From contig NW_026947547.1 in NCBI RefSeq assembly GCF_034190915.1, positions 1,338,001 through 1,402,000 of the forward strand: 64,000 nucleotides of DNA. Direction: 5' to 3'. Below, in pieces: positions 1 to 10,814 of the stretch. This DNA comes from Cavia porcellus (lineage: Eukaryota > Chordata > Mammalia > Rodentia > Caviidae). Under the pieces are notes generated by a model. The model had not been told where the DNA came from. It saw only the letters and a program-made list of their open reading frames with translations, and searched no databases. A program made the position numbers and the translations under genes. The number at the start of each line of letters is the position of its first letter. The stretch's first letter is position 1.

Positions 1-144
1 TAGGTTAAGGGTTAGGGTTAGGTTTAGGGTTAAGGTTAGGGTTAGGTTTAGGGTAAGGGTTAGGGTTAGTGTTGCGTTAGTGTTAGGTTTAGGGTTAGGG
101 TTTTGGTTAGGTTTAGGTTTAGGTTTAGGTTTATGGTTAGGGTT

Positions 145-545
145 GCATTAGGGATGGGGTTGGGGTTAGGGCTGTGGTTTTCTTGGGGTTGGGGTTAGGG
201 ATAGGGCAAGGGTTAGGGATAGGATTAGGGTTAGGGTTAGATTTGGTTATTGTTTGTTAGGTTAAGTGTTAGGGTTAGGGTTACCGGTAGGCTTAGGTTT
301 AGGGATAGGTTTAGGGTTATTGTTGGTTTGGGCTAGTGTTAAGGTTATGGTTAGCATTATTTTATGGTTAGGTTTAGGGTTAGGGGTTAGGGTTAGGGAT
401 AGGGATAGGGTTAGTGTTAGGGTTAGGGTTCGATTACTGTTAGGGTTAGGGTCAGGGTTAGTGTTAGGGTTAGGGTTAGGGTTAGGGATACTATTAGGGG
501 TAGGGTTAGGTTAAGTGTTAGAGGTACTGTTAGGGTTGGGTTTGG
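145..545 (+). repeat. Partial core module M'' of U1
   Basis: It starts GCATTAGGGATGGGG and follows the left part of M (TTGGGG cluster, GGGCAAGGG, TTTGGTTATTG), then departs at TACCGGTAGG. It lacks the marker and the right half. The open frame at 266-514 lies here. Confidence 0.78.
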
Positions 546-2179
546 GTTATGGTTATGGTTAGGGTTAGGGTAGGGTTAGGGTTGCTGTTGGGGTTGGGTT
601 TGGGTTCAAGGTTAGGGTTAGTTTTAGGTTTAGGGTTAGGGTTAGGGTAGGGTTAGGGTTAGGGATAGGGTTAGGGTTGGGTTAGTGTTAGGGTTAGGCA
701 TAGGTTTAGGGTTGGGTTAGGGTAGTGTTTGCGGTTGTGTTTCGGTTTGGTATTGGCGTTGGGGTTTGGGTTAGGGTAAGTGCTAGGGTTAGGGTTAGGG
801 TTAGGGTTAGGTTTGGTTAGTGTTGGTTAGGCTTAGGGTTAGGGTTAGGGTTAGGGTTAGGATTAGGCTTAGGCTTAAGGTTAGGCTTAGGGTTAGTGTT
901 ACGGTTTGGGTTAATGTTAGGGTTAGGGTTGGGTTAGGGTCAGGTTTAGGGTTAGGGTTAGAGTTATTGGGTTATGGTTAGGGTTATGGTAAGGTTTATG
1001 GTTGGGTTTGGGTTAGGGTTAGCCTTAGGTTTAGGGTTAGGTTTAGTGATGGTTAGGGTTGGTTTTGGGTAGGGTTAAGGTTACGGTTATGGTTACATTT
1101 AGGTTTAGGTTAGGGTTACGGTTAGGTTGAGGTTTAGTGTTAGGTTTTGTTTTAGGGTGAGGGTTTGGGTTAGGGTAGGGTTAGAGTTAACGTTGGGTTG
1201 GGTTAGGGTTAGGGTTAAGTTTATGGTTAGCATTAGGTTTAGGTGTTAATGTTAGTGTTAGGGTTTGGGTTAGGGTTAGGTATAGGGTTGCGTTAAGTTT
1301 AGGGTTAAGGTTAGGCATAGCATAAGGGTTAGGGTTAGGTTTAGGTTTAGAGTTAGGGTGAGGGTTTAGGTTTGGCGCTAGGTTTAGGGTTAGTGTTAGG
1401 GTTAGGGTTAGGTGTTAGGTTTAGAGTTAGGGTTAGTGTTGGGTTAGGGATAGGCTTGGGTTAGGGTTAGGTTTAGTGTTGCTGAGGGTTTGTTAGGGAT
1501 AGGGTTAGCGTTAGGGTTAGGTTTAGGGTTAGGGCTAGTGTTAGGATTAGTGTTGGGTTAGAGTTAGGGTTAGGGTTAGCCTTGGGGTTAGTGTTAGGGT
1601 GAGGGTGAGGGTTAGGTTATCGTTAGGATTGTGTTAGAATTAGGGTGAGAATTAGGGTTAGGGTTAGGGTGAGAATCAGGGTCAGGTTAGGGTTAGGGCT
1701 AGCATTAGAGTTAGGGTTAGGTTTAGGTTTAGGGTTAGGGTTGTGTTAGAGTTAGATTTAGAGTTAGGGTTAGGGTTGGGGTTCGGGCTAGGATTAATAT
1801 TATTGGGTTATGGTTATGGTTAGGGTTAGGGTTACGTTTGGCTTAGGGTTAGGTTTAGGGTTAGGTTTGTGTTAGTGTTTGGGATAGGGTTAGTGTTAGG
1901 GTTGGGTTAGGGTCAGGGTTAGGGTTAGGGTTAGAGTTATTGGGTTATGGTTAGGGTTATGGTTAGGTTTATGGTTGGGTTTGGGTTAGGTTTAGGGTTA
2001 GGTTTAGGCTTATGTTTTGGGTTAGGGTTGGGGTAAGGTTAGTATTAGGGTTCTCCTTGGGTTAGTGTTAGGGTTAGGGCTAGGGTTAGGGTTATGTTTG
2101 GGTTTGGTTTTGGGTTAGGTTAGGGTTAGGGTTAGGGTTAAGGTTAGGGGTAGGGTTAGAGTTAGTGTTAGGGTTAGGG

Positions 2180-2820
2180 TTTCATTATTGTTATTGCTAT
2201 GGTTCGGGTTATGGTTAGGGCTGGGGTTGGGGTTAGGGTTGTGTTGTGGTTGGCGATAGGTTTAGGGCAAGGTTTAGGGATAGGGTTAGGGTTAGGGTTC
2301 GGTTTCGATTTGGTTAGTGTTGGTTAGGGTAAGTGTTAGGCTTAGGTTTATGGGTAGGGTAGGGTTAGTGTTAGGGTTAGGGTTAGGGTTGTGTTAGGGT
2401 TAGTGTTAGGGTTACATTTAGGATTAGGGTTAGGGTTAGATTTACGTTTAGGATTAGGTTTGGGTTTCAGGTTAGGTTTAGGGTTAGGCTTTTGGCTAGG
2501 TTTAAGTTTAGGGTTAATTTTGGGTAGGTTTTGGTTGGTTAGGGTTAGGCTTAGGCTTAGGTTTAGGGTTAGGGTTAGATTTAGGGTTAGGTTTAGTGTC
2601 AGGGTTGTGTTACGGTTAGGGTTAGGGTTGGGGTTAGGTTTAGGCCTATGGTAGGGTAAGGGTAGCGTTAGGGTTAGAGTACTCTTATCGTTAGGGTTAT
2701 GGTTATGTTTACGGTTAGGGTTCGTGTTGGGTTAGGTTTAGGGTTAGGGTTGGGGTTGCGTTAGGGTTGCTGTTGGGGTTGTGGTTCATGTTGGGGTTGG
2801 GGTTGGGTTTGGGTTTAAGG
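2180..2820 (+). repeat. Core module M1 (641 bases)
   Basis: This is the reference copy of the M module. It runs from TTTCATTA through a TTCGGG/TTGGGG/TTGTGG variant cluster, GGCGATAGG, GGTTTCAGG, GGCTTTTGG, TAGGCCTATGG, the marker GTACTCTTATCG (2679-2690) and a closing TTGGGG cluster ending in TTTAAGG. Motif N lies 535 bases upstream. Confidence 0.9.
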
Positions 2821-2840
2821 TTAGGGCTAGGTTAAGGGTT

Positions 2841-2954
2841 AGCTTTAGGGTTAGGGTTAGGGTTAGTGTTTGGTTTAGGGTTAGCTTTAGGGTTAGGGTT
2901 AGGGTTAGTGTTTGGGTTAGGGTTAGCTTTAGGGTTAGGGTTAGGGTTAGGTTT
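2841..2954 (+). repeat. 42-base tandem repeat, almost three copies
   Basis: AGCTTTAGGG occurs at 2841, 2883 and 2925, exactly 42 bases (seven hexamers) apart. The third copy fades after about 30 bases. One substitution (TTTGGTTTAGG for TTTGGGTTAGG) distinguishes the first. Confidence 0.93.
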
Positions 2955-3489
2955 AGTTTTGGGTTAAGGTTGTGTAAGTATTAGAGTTAGCTTTAATTTT
3001 ATGGTTAGGGTTAGGGTTAGGGTTCAGTTAAGGTTATGATTTGGGTTAGAATTAGGGTTAGGTTTAGGGTTGGGTTAGGGTTGTTTAGGGTTAGGGTTAG
3101 GATTAATCTTCGGTTAGGGTTAAGGTTAGGGTTGTTTTAGGTTGGTTTCTGTTAGGTTTAGGGTTAGGGTTCGTGTTGGGTTAGGTTTGGGGTTAGTGTT
3201 AGTGTTACGCTTAGCGTTAGTGTAAGCTATAGTGTTAGGGCTACGGTTGTGTTAGGGTTAGGGTTATGACGATGATTAGGGTTAGGTTTAGTGTTGGGTT
3301 AGGTTTAGGGTTAGGGTCAGGGTTAGGTTTAGGGTTAGGGTTTAGGGCTAGAATTGGGGTTAAGTTTAAGTTTAGGGTATATGTTGTTTTAACGTTAGGG
3401 TTAGGGTTAGGTTTAGATTTAGGTTTGGGTTAGTTTAGGTTTACGTTTAGGGTTAGTGTTATAGTGTTAGCTTCAGGGTTAGGGTTAGG

Positions 3490-4490
3490 GTTAGTGTTAG
3501 GTTGAGGGTTAGGTTTAGGATTAGGGTTATGTTTAGGGTTAGGGTTATGTTTAGTGTTGTGTTAGGTGTACGGTTAGGCTTAAGGTTATGTTATGGTAAA
3601 TGTTTGGCTAAGGTTAGACTTTGGGTTAGGGTTAATTTTAGGGTTGGGTTGGGTAAGGTTTACGGTTAGAGTTAGTGTTATGGTTTGTGTTAGCGTCAGG
3701 GTTAGGGTTGTGCTAATGTTAGTGTTAGGTTTAGGGTTAGGTTTAGGTTTAGGGTTAGGGTTAAGGTTAGGTTTAGGGTTACGTTTAGTGTTGGGTTAGG
3801 TTTAGGGTTACGTTTAGAGTTAGGGTTACAGTTAAGGTTAGGGTTAGGGTTACGTTTAGTGTTGGGTTAGGTGTAGGTTTAGGGTTAGTGTTACGTTTAG
3901 GGTTAGGGTTAGTTTAGGGTAGGGGTTAGAGTTGGCATTGGGGTTAGGGTGTGGGTAAGGGTTACGGTTAGGGTTAGGGTTAGGGTGAGGGTTAGGGTAA
4001 ATGTTGGGTTAAGGTTAGGGTTAGGGTTAGGTTTAGATTTAGGGTTAGGATTTGGGGTAGGTTTAGAGTTGGGTTAGGGTTAGGGTTGGGTTAGGTTTAG
4101 GGTTAGGGTTATGGTTGGGTTAGGGTTGGTGTTGGGGTTGTGGTTCGGGTTGGGGTTGTGTTCGGTTTGGATTTGAGGTTAGGGCTAGGTTAAGGGTTAG
4201 GGTTATGTTTAGGTTTACAGTTAGGTTTAGAATTAGGTTTAGGGTTAGGTTTAGGTTTAGTGTTAGTGTTAGGGTTAGGATTAGGGGTAGTGTTTGGGTT
4301 AGGGTTAGCTTATGGTTAGGGTTAGGTTTAGTTTTCGGTTACGTTTAGGTTTAGGGTTAAGGTTGGGTTAGGATTAGGTTTAGGGTTAGGTTTAAGGTTA
4401 GGGTTAGAGTTAGGGCTTGGGTTACGTTAGGGTTATGGTTTGGGTTAGAAATAGGGTTAGGTTTAGTGTTGGGTTAGGGTTAAGCTTAGG
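3490..4490 (+). repeat. P module, first copy in U1
   Basis: It runs from TTGAGGGTTAGG through AGGTGTACGG, GGTAAATG, GCGTCAGGG and the TTGGCATTGGGG stretch (about 3930) to the GGTTAAGCTTAGG landmark. The same order recurs at about 8200-9090 in the same unit, so the 10.2 kb unit contains an internal duplication about 4.7 kb apart. Confidence 0.78.
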
Positions 4491-5628
4491 TTTAGGGTTA
4501 GACTTGGGATTAGAGTTAAGTTTGGGTTGGGTTAAGGTTAGGGTTAGGTTTATGATCAGCATTAGGTTTAGGTGTTAGGGTTAGGATTAGTGTTTGGGTT
4601 AGGGTTAGGTATAGGGTTGGGTTCGGTTTCGGGTTATAGTTAGGTTTAAGTTTGGGTTAGGTTTAGAATTAGGGTTGGGTTAGGGTTAGGGGTAGGGTTA
4701 GTGTTAATGTTAAGGTTAGGTTTAGCGTTTGGGTTAGGGTTAGATTAGGGTTAGGCTTAGAGTTAGGGTTAGGGTTACCTTTAGTGTTGGGTTAGGTGTA
4801 AGCTTAGAGTTAGTGTTAGGGTTAGGGTTAGTTTGAGGTTAGGGTTAGAGTTGGCGTTAGTCTTGAGTGGGTGTAAGGGTTAGGGGTAGGGGTAGCGCTA
4901 GGGTTAGGGTTTGAGTGTTAGGGTTAGTGTTGGAGGGTTAGGGTAAAATTTAGGGTTAGGGCTCGGTTTAGGTGTAGCGTTGGTTTAGGGTTAGGGTTAG
5001 GTTAGGTTAGGTTTAGGATTAGGGTTAGGGCTAGGGTTAGGATTAGTGTTGGGTTAGAGTTAGGGTTAGGATTAGGTTTATGGTTAGGATTAGGGTTAGG
5101 GGTTATGCTTATGGATAGGGTTAGGGTTAGTTTTCGGTTAGGGTTAGGGTTAGACTTGGGGTTAGTGTTAGGGTGAGGGTGAAGGTTAGGTTAGGGTTAG
5201 GATTGGTTTAGAGTTAGGGTGAGGATTAGAGTTAGGATTAGGGTGAGGATCAGGGTAAGAGTCAGGGTTAGGGCTAGTGTTAGAGTTAGGGTTAGGGTTA
5301 GGTTTAGGGTTAGGGTTTTGTTAGTGTTAGGGATAGGGATAGTGTTAGGGTTGGGTTAGGGTTAGGTTTAGGGTTATGGTTAGTGTTATTGGGTTATGGT
5401 TAGGGTTATGGTTAGGTTTATGGTTGGGTTTGGGTTAGGGTTAGGGTTAGGGTTAGGCTCATGTTTTAGGTTAGGGTTGGGTTAGGTTTAGTATTAGGGT
5501 TCGGGTTGGGTTAGTGTTAGGGTTAGGGCTAGGGTTAGGGTTACGTTTGGGTTAGGTTTTGGGTTAGGTTAGGGTTAGGGTTAGGGTTAAGGTTAGGGGT
5601 AGGTTTAGAGTTAGTGTTAGGGTTAGGG

Positions 5629-6247
5629 TTTCATTAGTGTTAGTGTTATGGTTCGGGTTATGGTTAGGGTCGAGGGTTGGGGTTAGGGTTGTGGTTGTGG
5701 TTGGCGATAGGTTTAGGGTAAGGTTTTGGGATAGGGTTATGGTTAGGGTTCGGTTTAAATTTGGTTAGGGTTGGTTAGGGTAAGTGTTAGGCTTAGGTTT
5801 ATGGGTAGGATAGGGTTATTGTTATGGTTAGGGTTAAGGTTGGGTTAGGGTTAGTGTTAGGGTTACAGTTAGGGTTACGTTTAGGGTTAGATTTACGTTT
5901 AGGGTTAGGGTTGGGTTTCAGGTTAGGGTTAGGGTTAGGCTTTTGGTTAGGTTTAAGTTTAGGGTTAATTTAGGGTTGGTTTTGGTTGTTTAGGGGTAGG
6001 GTTAGACTTAGGCTCAGGCTTTGGTTTAGGGTTAGGGTTAGATTTAGGGTTAGGTTTAGTGTCATGTTTGTGTTCCGCTTAGGGTTAGGTTTAGGCCTAT
6101 GGTAGTGTAACGGTAGCGTTAGGGCTAGTGTACTCTTATCGTTAGGGTTATGGTTATGGTTAGGGTTAGGCTTCGTTTTGGTTTAGGTTTAGGGTTAGTG
6201 TTAGGGTTGGGTTAGGGTTGCTGTTTTGGTTGGGTTTGGGTTTAAGG
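5629..6247 (+). repeat. Core module M2 (619 bases)
   Basis: It has the same landmark order as M1, with the marker GTACTCTTATCG at 6130-6141. It is shorter because a stretch of hexamers before the TAGGCCTATGG landmark is missing. N lies 410 bases upstream. Confidence 0.88.
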
Positions 6248-7920
6248 TTAGGGTGAGTTTTAGGGTAAGGGTTACGGTTAGTTTACGGTTACGGTTAGGG
6301 ATAGGGTTAGGGTTGGGTTTGTGTTAGGGTTAGGGATAGATTTAGGGTTGGGTTAGGGTAGGGTTTGCGGTTGTGTTTTGGTTTGGGGTTGGCGTTGGGG
6401 TTAGGGTTAGGGTAAGTGCTAGGGTTAGGGTTAGGGTTAGGGTTAGGTTTGGTTAGTGTTTGTTAGGCTTAGGGTTGGGGTTAGGGTTAGCATTAGGCTG
6501 AGGGTTAGGGTTAGGCTTCGGGTTAGGGTTACAGTTTGGGTTAGTGTTAGGGTTAGGGTTGGGTTAGGGTAAGGGATAGGGTTATGGTTAGGGTGAGAGT
6601 TCGGGTTAGGATTAGGGGTTAGGGTTAGGGTTAGGGTCAGGGTTAGCGTTAGGCTTAGGGCTAGGGTTAGGATTAGAAATAGGATTAGGTTTAGTGTTAG
6701 TGTTAGGGTTAGGGTTGGGTTAGGTTTTATTGTTTGGGTTAGGGTTAGAGTTAGCCTTTGGGTTAAGGTAGGGTTAGGGTTAGGGTTAGCGTTGGGTTAG
6801 GGTTAGGGTTAGGGTTAGGGTTAGGAGTTAGGTTTAGGGTTAGGGTTAGGGTTGGGTTAGGGTTAGCCTTAGGGTTAGGGTTAGGTTTAGTGCAGGTTAG
6901 GGTTGGTTAGGGGTAGGCTTAAGGTTAGGGTTACGGTTACATTTAGGTTTGGGTTAGGTTTAGGGTTAGGTTGAGGGTTAGGGTTAGGTTTAGTTTTAGG
7001 GTTAGGGTTTGGGATAGGGTAGGATTAGAGTTAAGGTTGGGTTGGGTTAGATTTAGGGTTAAGTTTATGGCTAGCATTAGGTTTAGGTCTTAATGTTAGT
7101 GTTAGGGTTTGGGTTAGGGTTAGCTATAGGGTTGGGTTAGGTTTAGGGTTAGGGTTAGGCTTAGCATAAGGGGTAGGATTAGGTTTATTGTTAGAGTTAG
7201 GGTGAGGATTTAGGGTTGGGGTTAGGGTTAGGGTTAGGGTTAGGGTTAGGGTTAGGTTTAGTGTTGGTGAGGGTTCGTTAGGGATAGGGTTAAGGTTAGG
7301 GTTACAGTTAGGTTTAGATTAGGGTTCAGGTTAGGCTTAGGGTTAGGGTTATGGTTGGGATTAGAGTTAAGGTTGGTTTGGGTTAGGGTTAGGGTTAGGG
7401 CTAGGGTTAGGGTTAGGCTTAGGGTTTGAGGGTTAGGGTTAGTGTTGGAAGTTTAGGGTAAAATTTAGGGTTAGGGCTCAGGATAGGTGGAGCGTTCGAT
7501 TTAGGGTTAGGGTTAGGTTCGTTTGGGTTAGGTTAGGTTTAGGGTTAGGGCTAGGTTTAGGATTAGTGTTGGGTTAGAGTTAGCGTTAGGGTTAGCCTTG
7601 GGGTAGTGTTAGGGTGAGGGTGAGGGTTAGGTTAGGGTTAGGATTGGGTTAGAGTTAATGTGAGAATTAGGGTTAGGGTTAGGGTGAGAATCAGGGCCAG
7701 GTTCAGGTTTAGGGCTAGCGTTAGAGTTAGGGTTAGGTTTAGGTTTAGGGTTAGGGTTGTGTTAGGGTTAGGTTTAGAGTTAGGGTTAGGGTTAGGGTTC
7801 GGGCCAGGATTAATATTACTGGGTTATGGTTATGGTTATGGTTAGGGTTACTTTTGCTTAGGGTTACGTTTAGGTTTAGGGTTGTGTTAGTGTTAGGATA
7901 GGGTTAGTGTTAGGGATGGG

Positions 7921-7966
7921 TTAGGGTTAGGGTTAGGGTTAGGGTTAGGGTTAGGGTTAGGGTTAG
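7921..7966 (+). repeat. Pure TTAGGG run (7 copies plus TTAG)
   Basis: In U1 after GGATGGG. The U2 equivalent (about 18139-18190) is interrupted by TTAGTG and TTATGG, so pure runs are not stable between units. Confidence 0.9.
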
Positions 7967-8199
7967 TGTTATTGGGTTATGGTAAGGGTTATGGCTGGGT
8001 TTATTGTTGGGTTTGGGTTAGGTTTAGGGTTAGGGTTGTGTTAGGGTTTGGTTTAGAGTTAAGGTTAGGTTTAGGGTTGGGTCTAGGATTAATATTATTG
8101 GGTTATGGTTATAGTTAGGGTTAGGGTTACGTTTAGCTTATGGTTAGGTTTAGGGTTAGGGTTGTGTTAGTGTTAGGGATAGGGTTAGTGTTAGGGTTG

Positions 8200-9090
8200 G
8201 GTTAGGGTTAGTGTTAGTTTGAGGGTTAGGGTTAGGATTAGGGTTATGGTTAGGGTTAGGGTTATGTTTAGTGTTGGGTTAGGTGTACGGTTAGGCTTAG
8301 GGTTATGTTTAGGGTAAATGTTTGTTTAAGGTTAGACTTAGGGTTAGGGTTAATTTTAGGGTTGGGTTGGGTAAGGTTTACTGTTAGAGTTAGTGTTATG
8401 GTTTGTGTTAGCGTCAGGGTTAGGGTTGTGTTAATGTTAGTGTTAGGTTTATGGTTAGGTTTAGGGTTAAGGTTAGGGTTAAGGTTAGAGTTAGGGTTAC
8501 GTTTAGTGTTGGGTTAGGTTTAGGGTTATGTTTAGAGTTAGGGTTACAGTAAAGGTTAGGGTTAGTGTTACATTTAGTGTTGGGTTAGGTGTAGGTTTAG
8601 GGTTAGTGTTACGGTTAGGGTTAGGGTTAGGTTTAGATTTAGTGTTAGGTTTTGGGGTAGGTTTAGAGTTGGGTTAGGGTTAGGGTTGGGTTAGGTTTAG
8701 GGTTAGGGTTATGGTTGGGTTAGGGTTGGTGTTGGGGTTGCGGTTCGGGTTGGAGTTGGGTTCTGTTTGGATTTGTGGTTAGGGCTAGGTTAAGGGTTAG
8801 GGTTAGGTTTAGGTTTACAGTTAGGTTTAGAATTAAGTTTATGGTTAGGTTTAGGTTTAGTGTTAGGGTTAGGGTTAGGATTAGGGGTAGTGTTTGGGTT
8901 AGGGTTAGCTTATGGTTAGGGTTAGGTTTAGTTTTCTGTTACGTTTAGGTTTAGGGTTAAGGTTGGGTTAGGATTGGGTTTAGGGTTAGGTTTAAGGTTA
9001 GGGTTAGAGTTAGGGTTTGTGTTAAGCTAGGGTTATGGTTTTGGTTAGAATTAGGCTTAGGTTTAGGGTTGGGTTAGGGTTAAGCTTAGG
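8200..9090 (+). repeat. P module, second copy in U1, internally deleted
   Basis: Paralogous to 3490-4490, but lacks about 120 bases corresponding to 3905-4025, including the TTGGCATTGGGG stretch. The frame at 8305-8517 is a diverged version of that at 3593-3799. It follows N (7660) without an intervening M module. Confidence 0.78.
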
Positions 9091-9594
9091 GTTAGAGTTA
9101 GCGTTAGCGTTGGTTTGCGTTAGGATTAGGGTTAGGGTTAGTGTTGGGTAGGTTTAGGGTTAGTGTTAGGGTTATGCTAAACGTTAGTTTTAGGGATAGT
9201 GTTAGGGCTAGAGTTGTGTTAGGTTTAGGATTAGCTTAGGGTTAGGTTTAGGTTTAAGGTTGGGTTGGGTTAGGTATACGGTTAGGGTTAGTGTTATGGT
9301 GAGCGTTAGGGTCAGGGTTAGGGTTAGGGTTAGGGTTATTGTTAGGTTTAGGGTCAGGGTTAGGGTTGGGGTCAGGGTTTAGATCTTGAGTTAGGGTTAG
9401 GGTTAAATTTAGGGTAAATGTTGGGTTAAGTTTATGGTTAGGGTTAGGTTAGGTTTGGCTTAGGGTTGTGTTGTGTTAGGTATACGGTTAGGGTTAGTGT
9501 TATGTTGAGTGTTAGGGTCAGGGTTAGGGTTAGGGTTAGGGTTATTGTTAGGTTTAGATTTAGGGTTACGGTTAGGGTTAGGATTATGGTTAAG

Positions 9595-10262
9595 GTTCCT
9601 TCAGGTTTGGGGATAGGGTTAAGGTTGTGGTTGTGGTTGGGGTTGGCGTTAGGTTTAGAACAAGGTTTAGGGATAGGGTTAGGGTTAGGGTTTGGTTTAG
9701 ATTTGGTTAGGGTTGTTTAGGGTGTTAGGGTTAGGTTTACGTGTTGGCTTAGGGTTAGTTTTAGGGTTAGGGTTACGGTTGGGTTAGAGTTAGTGTTAGG
9801 GTTACAGTTAGGGTTAGGTTTAGGGTTAGGGTTGGGTTTGGTTTAGGGTTTGGGTTAAGGATGGTTTAGGGTTAGGATTTGGTTTCAAGTTAGGGTTAGG
9901 GATAGGCTTTTGGTTAGGTTTAGGGTTAGGGTTAATTTAGGGTTGGTTTGGGTTGGTCACGGTTAGGGTTAGGGTTAGGCTTAGGCTTAGGTTTAGGCTT
10001 AGCGTTAGGTTTAGGGTTCGGTTTACTGTTAGGTTTGTGTTACGGTTAGGGTTAGGGTTAGGGTTAGTGTTAGGGTTAGTTTTAGGACTATGGGAGGATT
10101 AGGGTAGCGTTAGAGTTAGGCTACGGTTATCGTTAGTGTTATGATTAGGGTTAGGGTTAGGGTTCGTGTTGGGTTAGGTTTAGGGTTAGTGTTCAGGTTA
10201 GGTTAGGGTTGTTGTTGGGGTTGAGTTTCGGGTTGGGGTTGGGATTGGATTTGGGTTTGAGG
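9595..10262 (+). repeat. Diverged core module M' of U1
   Basis: It has the same length (668 bases) and landmark order as M, but with consistent changes: GTTCCTTCAGG at the start, GAACAAGG, GGTCACGG, and GGCTACGGTTATCG in place of the GTACTCTTATCG marker. It ends GGTTTGAGG just before the unit start. Its changes are shared by the other four M' copies, so M' is an old, distinct lineage. Confidence 0.85.
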
Positions 10263-10412
10263 TAGGGCTAGGTTAAGGGTTAGGGTTAGGTTTAGGGTTA
10301 AGGTTAGGGTTAGGTTTAGGGTAAGGGTTAGGGTTAGTGTTGCGTTAGTGTTAGGTTTAGGGTTAGGGTTTTGGTTAGGTTTAGGTTTAGGTTTAGGTTT
10401 ATGGTTAGGGTT

Positions 10413-10814
10413 GCATTAGGGATGGGGTTGGGGTTAGGGTTGTGGTTTTGGTTGGGGTTGGGGTTAGGGATAGGGCAAGGGTTAGGGATAGGATTAGGGT
10501 TAGGGTTAGATTTGGTTATTGTTTGTTAGGTTAAGTGTTAGGGTTAGGGTTACCGGTAGGCTTAGGTTTAGGGATAGGTTTAGGGTTATTGTTGGTTTGG
10601 GCTAGTGTTAAGGTTATGGTTAGCATTATTTTATGGTTAGGTTTAGGGTTAGGGGTTAGGGTTAGGGATAGGGATAGGGTTAGTGTTAGGGTTAGGGTTC
10701 GATTACTGTTAGGGTTAGGGTCAGGGTTAGTGTTAGGGTTAGGGTTAGGGTTAGGGATACTATTAGGGGTAGGGTTAGGTTAAGTGTTAGAGGTACTGTT
10801 AGGGTTGGGTTTGG
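10413..10814 (+). repeat. Partial core module M'' of U2
   Basis: Near-identical to the U1 copy. One base longer in the GGTTTTGGTTGGGG cluster, where U1 has GGTTTTCTTGGGG. Confidence 0.8.

Larger units (their letters stand above)
1..10268 (+). repeat. Higher-order unit U1 (10.27 kb)
   Basis: The first bases of the window recur at 10269 and again at 20490, so the window happens to open at the point used here as the unit start. The order inside is M'' (145), motif N (1645), core module M1 (2180), P module (about 3490), N (5219), M2 (5629), N (7660), a second P copy (about 8200), then M' (9595-10262). Open frames at 266-514 and 2391-2654 have translations identical to those at the equivalent places in U3, and the first is also identical in U2, showing very high identity. 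U1 differs from U2 by a few indels, several of them whole hexamers, and carries one extra 42-base repeat at 2841. Confidence 0.93.

Noticed and set aside
266..514. Open frame of 82 codons, conserved in three units (also 10535-10783 and 20756-21004)
   Set aside because: The translation is Leu-Gly and Arg-Val low complexity from the hexamer, starting at GTG. Identity between units reflects identical DNA, not selection on protein. The U4 copy is broken.
2679..2690. GATAAG (reverse strand) as a genuine GATA-factor promoter element
   Set aside because: It is conserved but has no nearby gene or promoter context. Kept only as a possible binding site in the findings.
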